Under the pieces are notes generated by a model. The model was given only the letters and a program-made list of their open reading frames with translations, was not told the DNA's origin and made no database searches. A stretch of DNA of 64,000 nucleotides, taken from positions 34,899,396-34,963,395 of the forward strand of contig NC_063054.1 of assembly GCF_018812025.1 (NCBI RefSeq). Direction: 5' to 3'. This DNA is from Megalobrama amblycephala (Eukaryota > Chordata > Actinopteri > Cypriniformes > Xenocyprididae). Shown in pieces: positions 10,366-20,967 of the stretch (positions are counted from its first letter, which is position 1; the number at the start of each line of letters is the position of its first letter). Position numbers and translations under genes: made by a program.

Positions 10366-12640
10366 GCTGTTTCTCAATTCCAAGAACGCAGAGAACGGAC
10401 TTGCGTTCTCGTGGAGACCGGTCTTGCCAGGCGACCTTGAAAGAACGAACTCGGAAGGACGCGAGGACACAGAATGCATCATTTGAGAATAGAGATGTGC
10501 TGCGATCTTGTTGCTCAACTGACCGTCCCAGCATATTATAAGTGGCTAATGCACAATAAATACAACATAACAACACAAACAATTTCATAACCTATTAAAA
10601 AATTTCTTTCATATTATTATAGACATTGTTTTCATATAATTTTATATCTTTTTATTTCACCGCGTGTATTTATGACAATGAATAGCCTTTGGCTGTTATG
10701 CTTTGTCAATGTTAATATTATTTTTTATATGCCAATAAAAATACTGCAGGCTTTCTTCAGGTTATCATTTTATTAAAATTAAGCAAAACAAACGGTTTAC
10801 TTTCACGAGCCGTCATGTATTTGCGAGCTTGTAGCTGGAATCTCACGAGAACTTAACCCTCTGGAGTCTGAGGCTGATTTGGGGCCTGGAGAAGTTTTGG
10901 CATGCCCTGACATTTGTGCTTTTTTCAGTTGTTCATAAACATATTAATGACACAAGTGTCATAACACTGTATTCAGCACAAACTAGGCTACAATAATATG
11001 TGAGGAACATGTATGTACATGTTTGTGTTTTTGAAGGAATAATGTTTATGCGTGGTTATTGAAAAAACAAAAAACTTAAGTCACTGAAATAAGGCCAAAA
11101 AAGTATATTAAATCTGTATTGATAAGACTTCTGGGTATTGGAGGTTGTAGACTAGAGTTTTTGCTTCAGAATTATGTAAAAATTATGCTGCCTACTCCTT
11201 CATATAAAACAATATATTGATTTAGTTTTTGTAAGACACTTTTTGTCAAGAAACACAGTATGCGTGGAGGCGTGAATCATCATGAATAATGGGTCATTTA
11301 CACCTGAGAAGACAAAAGAATCGCATAATAATGACCTGAAATGACTTGCATATTAATGAGGCCTTTCAGTCAAGTAGGCTGTGAAAAAACACTCTGTAAT
11401 CATGTCTCAGCTCAATTTAAAATAATGGTATTCTATTATATTATTTAAAATATCATGTATTTCTGTGATGCAAAGTATCTGAACAATTATGCTACCTCTA
11501 TGGCATTTCATATAGCCTTTTAGCTTAAAAGCATGCACATTTGGAGAAATATTGATGGATTCTTATATGTTTATGTCAATTTTCTATACAGAGGAGTAAT
11601 ATTTATACAGTATTGTCATCACTGAGTACTGGATTCTGTGTTTTCAATTCATACTTGCAGCCGGAGGGCGCTCTGTACACCTTTAGTCCACAAATTATTC
11701 TAAAGAAGAAGAGGACATTTCAGGAATGGTGTTTTCAATTCATACTTGCAGCCGGAGGGCGCTCTCTGTACACCTTCAGGCCACAAATTCATATAAAGAA
11801 GAAAAGGAACCAGGAACTAACGGCATGTCTTCTAGAGATTGCTAACCATGGCTTTAACATACAGATAAACACTTTTCAGGACAATAAATACACGATTGAG
11901 ACAATACAAGTATTGCCTCTGAATTTGCCTCTGAATAGCGCTGGCTCCGTGGGCGTGGCCGCATTAGCGGATAATGAGCTGAATCACAGACTTCTGACAT
12001 GGCTCTCTTTTCATACAGATTACATAAACACAGAATGTTTGTTTTCGATTTGACTTGCAGGATTTAAAACCTGACATTTCAACGTTTCTTTAGACATATG
12101 TCATTTTTTTTGTCATTAGTATTCATAAGTTACAGTTCATTTTCTGAGAACTATCAGATTGGACTTCGTTCAGAGGCAGACGAGAAATCACGCTTCATGT
12201 TAGTTTTCTTTATTTTACAAAAAGCACAACATTGTGTTTTTACTCTGAGTGTACACAAATAAAAGAAGATATTCTATAGTTTCAATTGATATATTACTTG
12301 TGTCTCTATGACAAGAAATGACAGAGTATTTTAAGTCTGTTTTGCTGCAATGTGAAAAAAATCCTGCAAAACGCGCCGGCGCGTTAACGGACTCCAGAGA
12401 GTTAAAAGCTTACAGGCTTCCGTACGTCAACCGCCGCAGCGTCTTCTGGGATTTTTAACGGTTTGTTTCCCTCAAGTTTGCATTCGATGCATCCTCGATA
12501 TCAAGAACACATCCGGGTACTTTCATGCGTCCTCCGTTCTTGCGTTCTTGAGTATTGGAACGAACTTCGATGGTTGATGATGACGTAGAGCAAGAACACA
12601 AGGACGCAAGATCGCTGAAGAACGCATATTGAGAAACAGC
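10366..12640. mobile_element. Nested DNA transposon with GCTGTTTCTCAAT termini
   Basis: Inverted ends GCTGTTTCTCAAT and ATTGAGAAACAGC enclose arms rich in AAGAACGCA-like words. Flanks are CTATT on the left and CTGTT on the right, matching the uninterrupted CTGTT in the equivalent place of copy C (about 29713), which supports a ~5-bp duplication. The right arm resumes after the second nested element (10857-12401). No transposase is present. Confidence 0.7.
10857..12401. mobile_element. TTAA-flanked piggyBac-like non-autonomous element
   Basis: Starts CCCTCTGGAGTC after TTAA (10853-10856) and ends GACTCCAGAGAG before TTAA (12402-12405), so termini and target both fit piggyBac-type transposons. 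The ~1.5 kb interior is AT-rich with no transposase. It contains a ~60 bp direct duplication (GTTTTCAATTCATACTTGC unit near 11638 and 11731). Confidence 0.72.
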
Positions 12641-13203
12641 CTGTTAGTGAGTTTTTGAAATGAGCGCATGGGAACGCCTCCCAAAACTCATGCACGAGTG
12701 TTTACCACCGGCATTCGCTGTGTCGTGTTAGTGGATTCATTATGTCGGACTCACCGCAGGTAACTCATAATCTGCAGTTGTTACTCCTGTCTCCTGACAA
12801 AAACACTGCATGCTGCACCTGTGGAGTGTGGAAAGTTACTGGAGCGCTCACGTCTCTCACAAGGAACTTCATGGCAGTGATTGACAAGCCAGAGAGCCAA
12901 TCCGTGCACGTGTTTCACAAGGAACGTAATGGCAGTGATTGACAAGCCAGAGGGCCAATCGTTTATGCGATGATCGCGTAAACGATTGGCTGATGTTTTT
13001 AAGGCCCTACCTCGTGCACAGATGATGTATATTAATATTATTCCTTTCAGTGCACCTAATAAATAGTCCTTTATCAGTTAGTAAAGACAGTTTCAAGTAA
13101 TATTGCAAAAATGTATAAAACAAAACATCCTCTTTAGCACCTTTAATTATTGCTATTTTTCAATAAATCGTTACAAAAGTCCTGACAGAAATGTACCCTC
13201 AGA

Positions 13204-13430
13204 AACGTCTCGGTTACAAAGGTAACCCTCGTTCCCTAAAGGAGGGAACGGAGACGTACGTCGGACAGACCAACGAATAGGAATCTCGCTAGGGAGGCCA
13301 ATCTACTTCGAGTGTAACTAAAACGAGCCAATGGACATTGGCATGCAATCATATGCATCAGCTGCTCTCCTCACAGCGCGGGTATATAATGAGCAGCAGG
13401 TGCGTTGCATCTTCAGGTTTTCGCTGAGGA
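13204..13430. repeat. DIRS inverted terminal repeat, 3' side of element
   Basis: Begins AACGTCTCGGTTAC and includes GACGTACGTCGGACAGACC. From about 13248 inward it is inverted with respect to about 19030-19240. The outer ~45 bp are specific to this end and are repeated only in the internal complementary region. Confidence 0.88.
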
Positions 13431-13480
13431 GCCGAACCAAGCAGGCGGCAGCATCAGCAGGACAACGACTGCGGCGACAG

Positions 13481-13590
13481 GACGTACGTCTCCGTTCCCT
13501 CCTTCAGGGAACGAGGGTTACCTCTGTAACCGAGACGTTCCCATTCAGTCGGTCACGTTCGACGTACGTCGGACAGACCGACGAATAGGA
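13481..13590. repeat. DIRS internal complementary region
   Basis: The stretch from 13481 to about 13539 is the complement of the left terminus (13204-13260), and the stretch from about 13540 is the complement of the right terminus (19195-19253), joined at GAGACGTT/CCCATTC. In DIRS elements this joint bridges the two ends during formation of a circular intermediate. Confidence 0.88.
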
Positions 13591-14141
13591 ATCCCTACCA
13601 AAGCGCCACAGGAGCTGCCCTCTTCCAGCGCTCTGTTCTAAGCCACCTGAACCCCCTTGCCTGAGGACGGTGGGACAGGGCTAACACACAGAGAGGGTCG
13701 ATCACTGCTGTTCCCAAACCCATTCAGTGAGACTATTGGATAACGCTGGGAAAGCGTAACCTTTCGTTAGGAAAGGAACGCTGCGGAAGCCACATCCTTC
13801 CCCGAAGGAGTTATGTGGAGGAGTACAAATGGACTAACCTTGTAGGTTGTACAACATATGGAAGAACTGGGGTGACTCCAACTCAATGAGAGATGGGTTC
13901 TCCCAGAGGGAAAGACACGGGCTTCGTTTAGGAGCAACCGTGGAAAAACCATATGGGATCCCCGTAGGGTCACACATATGGAACCCAGCCTAAATCCGGT
14001 TCTCAAGGATGCAACGGAGTATAGGCCTGGCGCCAGACGCTCCGCCACGTCGGCTGCCGAAGGGTAACCGGAGGACTCAACAGGGTCTGCCCGTAGGGAC
14101 TCTCTGGAGAAAAAGAGCGCATGTAGCGCAGCAAGCCGACA

Positions 14142-15318
14142 CTAAGCCGGGGCCTCTCCGTGCCTCTGACCTGAGGCGAGAACATGGGAGGAGACCGGCT
14201 CAACACGAAGGCTATAGTATCTAGCGAACGTTTTAGGTGTCGCCCAGCCCGCAGCTCTACAAATGTCTGTTAGCGAGGCGTCACGAGCCAGCGCCCAGGA
14301 GGATGCTACACCTCTCGTGGAGTGAGCATGCAACCTCAGTGGGCAGGGCACGCCCTGAGCTTGGTAAGCCAGGGCGATGGCATCCACTATCCAGTGGGCC
14401 ATCCTCTGCTTGGAGACAGCCTTTCCCTTCTGCTGGCCTCCGTAACAGACAAAGAGCTGGTCTGAGGTCCTGAAGCTTTGAGTTCTGTCTATGTACAGTC
14501 GCAAGGCGCGAACTGGACAGAGCAAAGCCAAGGCTGGGTCTGCCTCCTCCGAGGGCAGCGCTTGCAGGCTCACTACCTGGTCCCTGAAGGGAGTGGTAGG
14601 AACCTTGGGCACATAGCCAGGCCAGGGTCTCAGTACACCTGGCCCGAACTCCAGGCACGATTCATCGACCGAAAATGACTGCAGGTCCCCTACCCTCTTG
14701 ATGGAGGCCAATGCAACCAGCAGCAAAGTCTTCAGAGACAGAATCTTTAAGTCTGCTGATTGCAAGGGCTCAAAGGGAGCGATCTGAAGTGCTCGAAGCA
14801 CCAGAGCAAGGTCCAAGAGGGTATGGAGGGAGGTCGAGGAGGATTTAACCGTCTCGCCCCCCTAAGGAACCTGACGACCAGGTCGTGCTGACCAAGAGTT
14901 TTGCCATCTATGTGGTCATGGTAAGTGGAGATAGCAGCAGTATGACTTTGAGGGTGGAGGGGGACAGCCTACGCTCCAACCCTTGCTGCAAGAAGGACAG
15001 CACGACTCTGATCGAGCATCTTCAGGGGTCTTCTCGGCGAGAAGAACACCACTCGATGAACAGGTTCCACTTCGAAGCGTAAGCACGTCTTGTAGACTGT
15101 GCACGTGCCAAAGTGATGGTGTTAAGTACCTCGGGGGGTAAGTCACCTAGAACCTCCGTGTCCTGTCCAGGGACCAGACATGGAGTTTCCAGAGGTCTGG
15201 ACACGGGTGCCAAAGAGTGCCCCGTCTCTGAGAAAGAAGGTCCTTCCTCAGAGGAAAGGGCCAGGGAGGGGCTGTCGCGAGGAGTGAGAGTTCCGGGAAC
15301 CAGGTCCGGTTGGGCCAA
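14142..15318 (-). pseudogene. DIRS tyrosine recombinase, frameshifted
   Basis: This enzyme would integrate the circular DIRS DNA. The N-terminal core-binding part (15318-15022) contains ITLARAQSTRRAYASKWNLF; the catalytic part is the long open frame 14816-14142. Visible catalytic positions are the first Arg in ASIKRVGDLQ, the HSTRG box (His-x-x-Arg) and the nucleophile in ARYYSL near the C-terminus. The two parts lie in different frames, with the break between about 14820 and 15020. The frame ends just inside the internal complementary region side of the element, its usual place in DIRS. Confidence 0.85.
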
Positions 15319-15345
15319 TAGGGCGCAACTAGCAGGACCTGCTCC

Positions 15346-17330
15346 TCATCCTCCCTGACTTTGCACAGTGTTCGTGCAAGTAGGCTCACTGGGGGAAACG
15401 CATGATTGCGCAGGCCCCGGGGCCAGCTGTGTGCCAGTGCGTCTGTCCCGAGTGTTCCCTTGGTCAGAGAGTAAAACAACTGGCAGTGAGAGGTTTCTGG
15501 TGAGGCAAACAGGTCTACCTGAGCCTCTCCAAACTCTCTCCAAATCAGCCGGACCACCTGGGGGTGGAGTCGCCACTCTCCCGGCAGCGCAGCTCGTGAG
15601 AGCTCGGCCGCACGGTTGAGCACACCAGGAACATGAATGCTTCCGACTCCACAGGAGGAGATGGCGGGCGAGTTGCGACATGCGACGGGAGCGTAGACCA
15701 CCTTGACGGTTGATGTACGCAACGGTCGCAGCGTTGTCCGTACGGACCAGTACATGCTTGCCCCGTAGCAGTCCTTTGTGGCGGCTCAGAGCAAGACGTA
15801 CTGCAAGCAACTCGAGGCAGTTGATGTGCCACTGCAGATGGGGTCCCGTCAAACCCCTGAAACTGCAAGCCCATTGTACGTGGCACCCCAGCCAGTGGCC
15901 GAGGCATCTGTGAATACCACAGCATGCCGGGACACCTGTTCTAGGGGCACTCCTGCCCGAAGAAACAAGGGGTCCAAACACGGGCTGAAGGCTTGGCGAC
16001 ACTACTGAGTGATTGCCACTCGGAACATGCCGCGTTGCCACGCCCATCTCGGGACTCGGCCATGAAGCCAGTGCTGAAGCGGTCTCATATGAAGCAGATC
16101 AAGTGGTATTACAGCCGCTGCAGCCGCCATATGCCCCAGGAGCCTCTGAAAATATTTCAGTGGGACCGCTGTCCTGCCATTGAATGTATTCAGGCAGTTC
16201 AACACCGACTGAGCACGTTCCTCTGTGAGGCGTGCGATCTGTTCGACCGAATCCAACTCCATACCGAGAAAAGAGATCCTCTACACCGGGGCGAGTTTGC
16301 TCTTTTCCCAGTTGACCTGAAGCCCCAACTGACTGAGGTGTCTGAGCACCAAATCCCTGTGTTCGCACAACTGATCCCGAGACTGTGCTAGAATGAGCCA
16401 GTCGTCGAGATAGTTGAGAATGCGAACATCCTGTTCTCTCATGGGAACAAGGGCTCCCTCCACGACTTTCGTGAAGACGTGGGGAGACAGGGCCAGCCCG
16501 AAGGGTAGGACTCTGTACTGATATGCTCGTCCTTCGAATGCGAACCGCAGGAATGGCCTGTGTCGCGGAAGAATCGAGACATGAAAGTACGCATCCTTCA
16601 GGTCGATCGCTGCAAACCAATCCTGGGGACGGATGCATTCGAAAATGCGTCTCTGCGTGAGCATCTTGAACGGTAGCTTGTGAAGGCTCTGATTCAAGAC
16701 TCGCAGATCCAGGATAGGTCGTAACCCACCGCTCCTCTTGGGTACAATGAAGTAGGGACTGTAGAACCCTGACTCATATCGGCTGGAGGGACCGGATCTA
16801 TCGTGTCCTTCGCCAGTAGGACTGCGATCTCCGCACGCAAGACAGGGGTATCGATATCTTTCACTGTAGTGAAGAGGACGCCCCTGAACTTGGGACGCCG
16901 GGCGAACTGAATCGCATAGCCGAGTCTGATGGTCCGAATGAGCCAGCGAGACGGACTGGGGAGCGCTAACCAGGCTCGCAGAGACCGTACGAGTGGGACC
17001 AAAGGGACCACTGGCGTACCCGCAGTGGGGCAGCGAGGTGGAACACATGGACGCGGCTCGAGGGGCTCTCTTTGCGAGGCGGCCCGAAGCGGTGTCATAG
17101 TGTGCTGGGCAACACTTACCTGGTTCCACGGCTGGACAGAGGGAGCAGTCAAGGCTTTGGCTACCCGCTGCTCGCTGCTGTCCGCTGGCGAAAGAAGAGG
17201 GGGATGAGAGTGGTGAGGTTTTTCTCCTCCCACTGCTCTCCAAGCCCTCTTCAGACCTGGAGATGGAGGAACTTTTTTTTTTTTTGGGTAAGTTCGGAAC
17301 AGAAACAAACCCAATAAAAGGATTTACCAC
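15346..17330 (-). pseudogene. DIRS reverse transcriptase and RNase H, disabled
   Basis: The polymerase frame 17330-16281 has YFIVPKRSGGLRPILDLR, the first catalytic Asp in FAAIDLKDAYFHV, LPFGLALSPHVF and the active site LNYLDDWLIL, all DIRS style. At 16281-16283 an in-frame TAG replaces the expected sense codon and the same frame continues (16262-16002, MELDSVEQ...) to another TAG. RNase H follows in another frame (about 15860-15600) with HINCLELLAV and VRTDNAATVAYIN. Downstream residues such as VDLFASPETSHC match the post-RNase H region of DIRS proteins. At least two stops and a frameshift make it inactive. Confidence 0.87.
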
Positions 17331-18104
17331 CCGGCCCTCCTCCGGGAGGTGGAAAGAGCAGCCCCACCCATCTCTGGGTCGCCCGTCTCAGGGGTGATTT
17401 TCTCACCAACCACTTAAACAGCAGCAGAGACGGGAGGTGTAATCTCCCCACAACGGACACAGTAGAGCAGGCTGGGCCGGAGTTTTTTTGCAGGGGATGA
17501 CACCCTTGGCGACGAGCAGACTGAGGGGTGGCCCAAGAGGAACTCAATGGTTTGTCATGGGAAGCTCCCCGGTCTGCTACTAACTGAGGAGAACTGCTGG
17601 GCTCAGTCCTCGACAGTGTCACTGAAAAGGCCACATCGTGAGATGGGAGCGTTGAGAAAGCATAGCTTGACAACCTCTCACACCTCACAAGGTAAGCCAG
17701 GGGGCGCTTCTGGACCACTGAGGTGGACATCGTCTGGCCGAGGGCCTGCGCCGTGACTTCATCACGGTTAGTCAACAAGCGCAGCTCAACCCCGTGCATT
17801 AGAGTGCCTTGGCCTCACATGCAGGGTGGGTGTGGTCTGGTGGTGTGGTCTGGCGTTCCATATTTATGGCTCCAATATACCTCCATACTGCCAAGTTTTC
17901 CATGCACATCCGGAATACCCAGGAAAGCATGGGTGTAAACTCTGAATCTGAGTCAGCATAAGAAAACACCATTACAGTGGGCAGCATCACCCTCATTTCC
18001 AGAGCATAACAGCACTCTCTCCGATGCTGCAATCGACGTCTGACCCTCAGCTGGAGCTCTGAATGAAATGCTAGGTTCCCCTGTGAGAAGGACCAGCAAT
18101 CCAA
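17251..18104 (-). pseudogene. DIRS gag-like region, degraded
   Basis: Two minus-strand frames (18104-17799 and 17799-17251) lie upstream of the polymerase in the DIRS element, where gag is expected. No recognised motif is visible, and the assignment rests on position and element structure. The frames overlap the start of the polymerase frame near 17330. Confidence 0.4.
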
Positions 18105-19029
18105 TCCAGAAACTGCACAGCTTGCAATGTGCTAGAGAGGGAGGGGCCCTAGGGGGTTGGTTCCCCGAAGGAACCCCTCAACCTCATGTCACCCAAGCCA
18201 TATCAGCAAAGTAGACCTCTTCTGGTGCACTAGAGAGGGCACTACAATGGAGATTAGGCAAGGGAACCGCGCATCTAGAGCGCAGAGCGAGCGCTGGGTT
18301 GTCGTGACAACCCACGCTGCAGCCTGACAGCTCGACGGCACACGACACACAGAGGAGCGAGAGTTTTGCTCTCGCTGATCTCCACGGTCTCCCAGAGTGT
18401 CGGGCAGACCTGCGGCTGTGCTTTTACACACAAGCGGCAGCTGGCCAACAACAGAGGGGACTCAAGCTTCCCGGAGAAAGAAGAGTCACAACCGGCGTGT
18501 TGACGTGATCATGTTCTCATACGAAAACATGAAACACCCACGAGCATCGCTTCAGCACGCGCCCAGACATGTGAAACAGTGATCGTGGCTGTCAGTGAGG
18601 ACAGGAAACGACCGCATCCAGAAGCACACAAGTAGAATGTCATCTTTAAAAAGACGCAAGCTCTACTTGTGTAAGCTCTTTTAGGGACTTTACTCTTTTA
18701 AAGTGCTGAAGCACGCAGGGGAACGGCCGTCGCAACACAGACAGGGATTGTGTGCAGCCTGTCGTGTGCTCTCTCTCTTTGAAGGCGCTCACTCTTACCA
18801 GCCGTAAAAATGGCTTTTCAGCGCTCAAAAGCGCACCGTACCGGCCATGAGAACAGCCTTTTGACTCTGTCAAAACAGCCATTTGCTCAATAATGGCAAA
18901 CGAAACAAAAAACAGAAAATAAAGAGAGGACTTCGACCCCGCTGCTGTGCTGTTCGCCCGCACTCTGAAAAAAGAGAAGTTCAACCAAAAAGCTTGACTC
19001 GTCTTTTAGCAGACACTTGCTTGCAGAGA

Positions 19030-19253
19030 ACAGGAACAAACACCGTTCAGCTCCGAAGCGAAAAGCTGAAGATGCAACGCACCTGCTGCTCATTATATAC
19101 CCACGCTGCGAGGAGAGCAGCTGATGCATATGATTGCATGCCAATGTGCATTGGCTCATTTTAGTTACACTCGAAGTAGATTGGCCTCTCTAGCGAGATT
19201 CCTATTCGTCGGTCTGTCCGACGTACGTCGAACGTGACCAACTGAATGGGAAT
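19030..19253. repeat. DIRS inverted terminal repeat, 5' side of element
   Basis: Inverted partner of the left terminal repeat. Read on the minus strand it begins TTCCCATTCAGTTGGTC and includes a TATATAATGAGCAGCAGG segment that is also found in the left repeat (about 13385), possibly a promoter TATA element. Confidence 0.85.
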
Positions 19254-19506
19254 TAGTGTTACAAAACTGTACATGAAATTTATATTTAATAATCCCCAAC
19301 AAATTGGCTTCATCAATCTTTTTATAAATATTCGGGTTGTTGTTGTTGTTGTTGTTTTTACATCAATTTTATAGCTGAAAGGAAACCACAAATAATTTGT
19401 GGTTTAGCACATAATACTGTCTCACACAATTTTTTTTTTTTTTTTTTTGTCTTAGAAAATCATCTCATGAAAGCACTGTTAGAATTGCTATGAAGTGGAC
19501 TGTGCA

Positions 19507-19829
19507 TATGCTCAAAACACATAAAAGCTGTTGGTTCAAAGGGACTCCAGTCTGGTCTCATTCATGCCATTAGCCATAAGATCAGCCTACTTGTCACTTC
19601 TAGGGAATGGCCTATGGAATGTTGTTTTAGTTTCAGGCTAACAAGAGAACTTGTTTTCAAGTAATGTGGTTTCAGACATTTCAGGTAAACACACTAATTA
19701 TAGAAACTGCTGAAGGCATAGTTTCCTCTGAACAGCAAGGTGAGTGATTGATTGATTGAAAAAGTTTTAATGCATGAATACTTTCACTTTCTTGAAACAA
19801 AAGACGTTTGTTCATTAAAGTGATGAATG
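19507..19829 (+). repeat. Right arm of the ~320 bp inverted repeat
   Basis: Near-identical inverted partner of 1-322. Because the left arm is cut by the window start, the duplication could be longer; DNA to the right of 19829 should be compared with sequence left of this window. Confidence 0.85.
19637..19739 (+). other. Candidate 103-nt exon, copy 2
   Basis: Acceptor TTTTAGTTTCAG directly before GCTAACAAGAG and donor AAG|GTGAGT at the end; one frame is open throughout and includes CFQVMWFQTFQVNTLIIE. Identical over its length to copy 1 at 85-187 apart from the last base. No family recognised. Confidence 0.28.
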
Positions 19830-19992
19830 TTGACAGCCATTAAGATGAATTTTAAACCCACATTTTTAAACATCTATTTAGGGTACATTTGTGTAAGGGA
19901 CATCCTCTAGTTACAATAAAATGTTTTGTCTGGTAAACCTTGCTTCTTGTGATAACACCTAAATCAACCTAGTCAATTCAAAAATAATATTT

Positions 19993-20768
19993 AATTAAAG
20001 CTGCAAGCTGTGATGAAAGGGCTCTAGCACCCGGGGCCACCGCCACCAGGTGGCCTTGGGAAAACGGTGAACAGTAGGTGTTTCCTGTTGCCAGCAGGTG
20101 GCACTATGACTAACTGAATATTGTCATATAGATGTCTTCAGGCCAGGACTCTTATCACACATGTGAAGTTTGGGGCAGATCGGACACTGTATGCCTGAGT
20201 TACAACAGATTCCTCTTTCATGGCGAAACATCGAGATTTGTCAGGCCGCCACAGACAACCCCTCCAACGAAAACTCAAGATCTTCACAATTTAACATTGC
20301 AAAGGCCTTTACATTAGACTGACCAAATATGATGATGATCTGATTAAAGCTCTAGGAGGAATTTGTTAATATACAACGTATGGAAATGGTAAAAACAGCA
20401 AAAATTGTGCAGAGAAAATTCTAAATATCTCACTACCTGTTGGGTTTTCAGATTTTGCACCCAGGGACTTTTTTTTGCAAGTATTGGGCAGTTACATGCG
20501 TGTACTGAATTTCATATTTGTCCATGAAATGTAGCGCGAAGGACTCTTAATTGAAATCTTGTAGGTGGCGCTATCGAGCCATTTTGCCACACCTAATTCT
20601 GAAACCCACATCATACATACATTTTCACCACTTCTGATGCGTGTGCAAAGTTTCATGAGTCTTCAAGCATGTTTAGGCCTTCAAAAATGCAATTCATTTT
20701 GGAGAATAATAATAATTTACTGAACAATTACAATAGGGTCCTTACAACATCGGTGCTCTGGCCCTAAT
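19993..20768 (+). repeat. Interspersed repeat beginning AATTAAAGCTGCAAGC
   Basis: Starts AATTAAAGCTGCAAGC and ends near CATCGGTGCTCTGGCCCTAA. The same blocks (GTGGCGCTATCGAGCCATTTTG, GGCCAGGACTCTTATCACAC) occur in inverted orientation at 53131-55791. It encodes nothing visible; superfamily not assigned. Confidence 0.75.
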
Positions 20769-20937
20769 AAGACTAAAAAAAATTGATTACGCAAGGTTAT
20801 ACCAAGGTCATGTCTTCACTTTTTTTCTATAACACATTTCCTCATGTTCTTATCTTATCAAAAGCAAGTCTAATTTTACTCCCCCCCTCCCCCCCCTCCC
20901 ATGTACAACCCACGAAAAATGACTGGTTCACATCCTC

Positions 20938-20943
20938 TATAAA
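20938..20943 (+). promoter_or_regulatory. TATA box of the AT-rich repeat gene
   Basis: TATAAA in the context CCTCTATAAATCACC lies ~50 bp upstream of a GT donor that pairs with the acceptor just before the coding start. A C-rich tract (20881-20900) lies further upstream. A transcription start near 20968 would be expected from the usual spacing. Confidence 0.55.
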
Positions 20944-20967
20944 TCACCAAGACATCCAGCACAAGTT

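Larger units (their letters stand above)
10319..13142 (+). mobile_element. TTAA element copy B, interrupted by two nested insertions
   Basis: Starts AGGTGCTAAAGAGGATC directly after the TTAA that ends copy A and ends ATCCTCTTTAGCACCT before TTAA at 13143-13146. The host element occupies 10319-10365 and 12641-13142; between them is the element at 10366-12640. A 40-50 bp deletion relative to copy C follows 12670. No protein is encoded. TTAA targets and AGG termini fit a Kolobok-like family. Confidence 0.8.
13204..19253 (-). mobile_element. Complete DIRS-type retrotransposon
   Basis: All structural hallmarks are present: inverted terminal repeats (13204-13430 and about 19030-19253), an internal complementary region at 13481-13590, and minus-strand reading frames for gag-like, reverse transcriptase/RNase H and tyrosine recombinase proteins in that order. 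The first half of the internal region is the complement of the left end and the second half the complement of the right end, as needed for DIRS circle formation. No target duplication is seen, as expected when a recombinase integrates the circle. Reading frames carry stops and frameshifts, so this copy is inactive. Confidence 0.93.

Noticed and set aside
9762..10588. Several 60-85 residue ORFs on both strands
   Set aside because: They fall within TTAA elements that have no coding capacity; the same DNA in the sister copies does not keep the frames.
10324..12053. ORFs in the nested elements, including 146 residues at 11613-12053
   Set aside because: No conserved motif; part of the frame arises from a ~60 bp direct duplication in the element.
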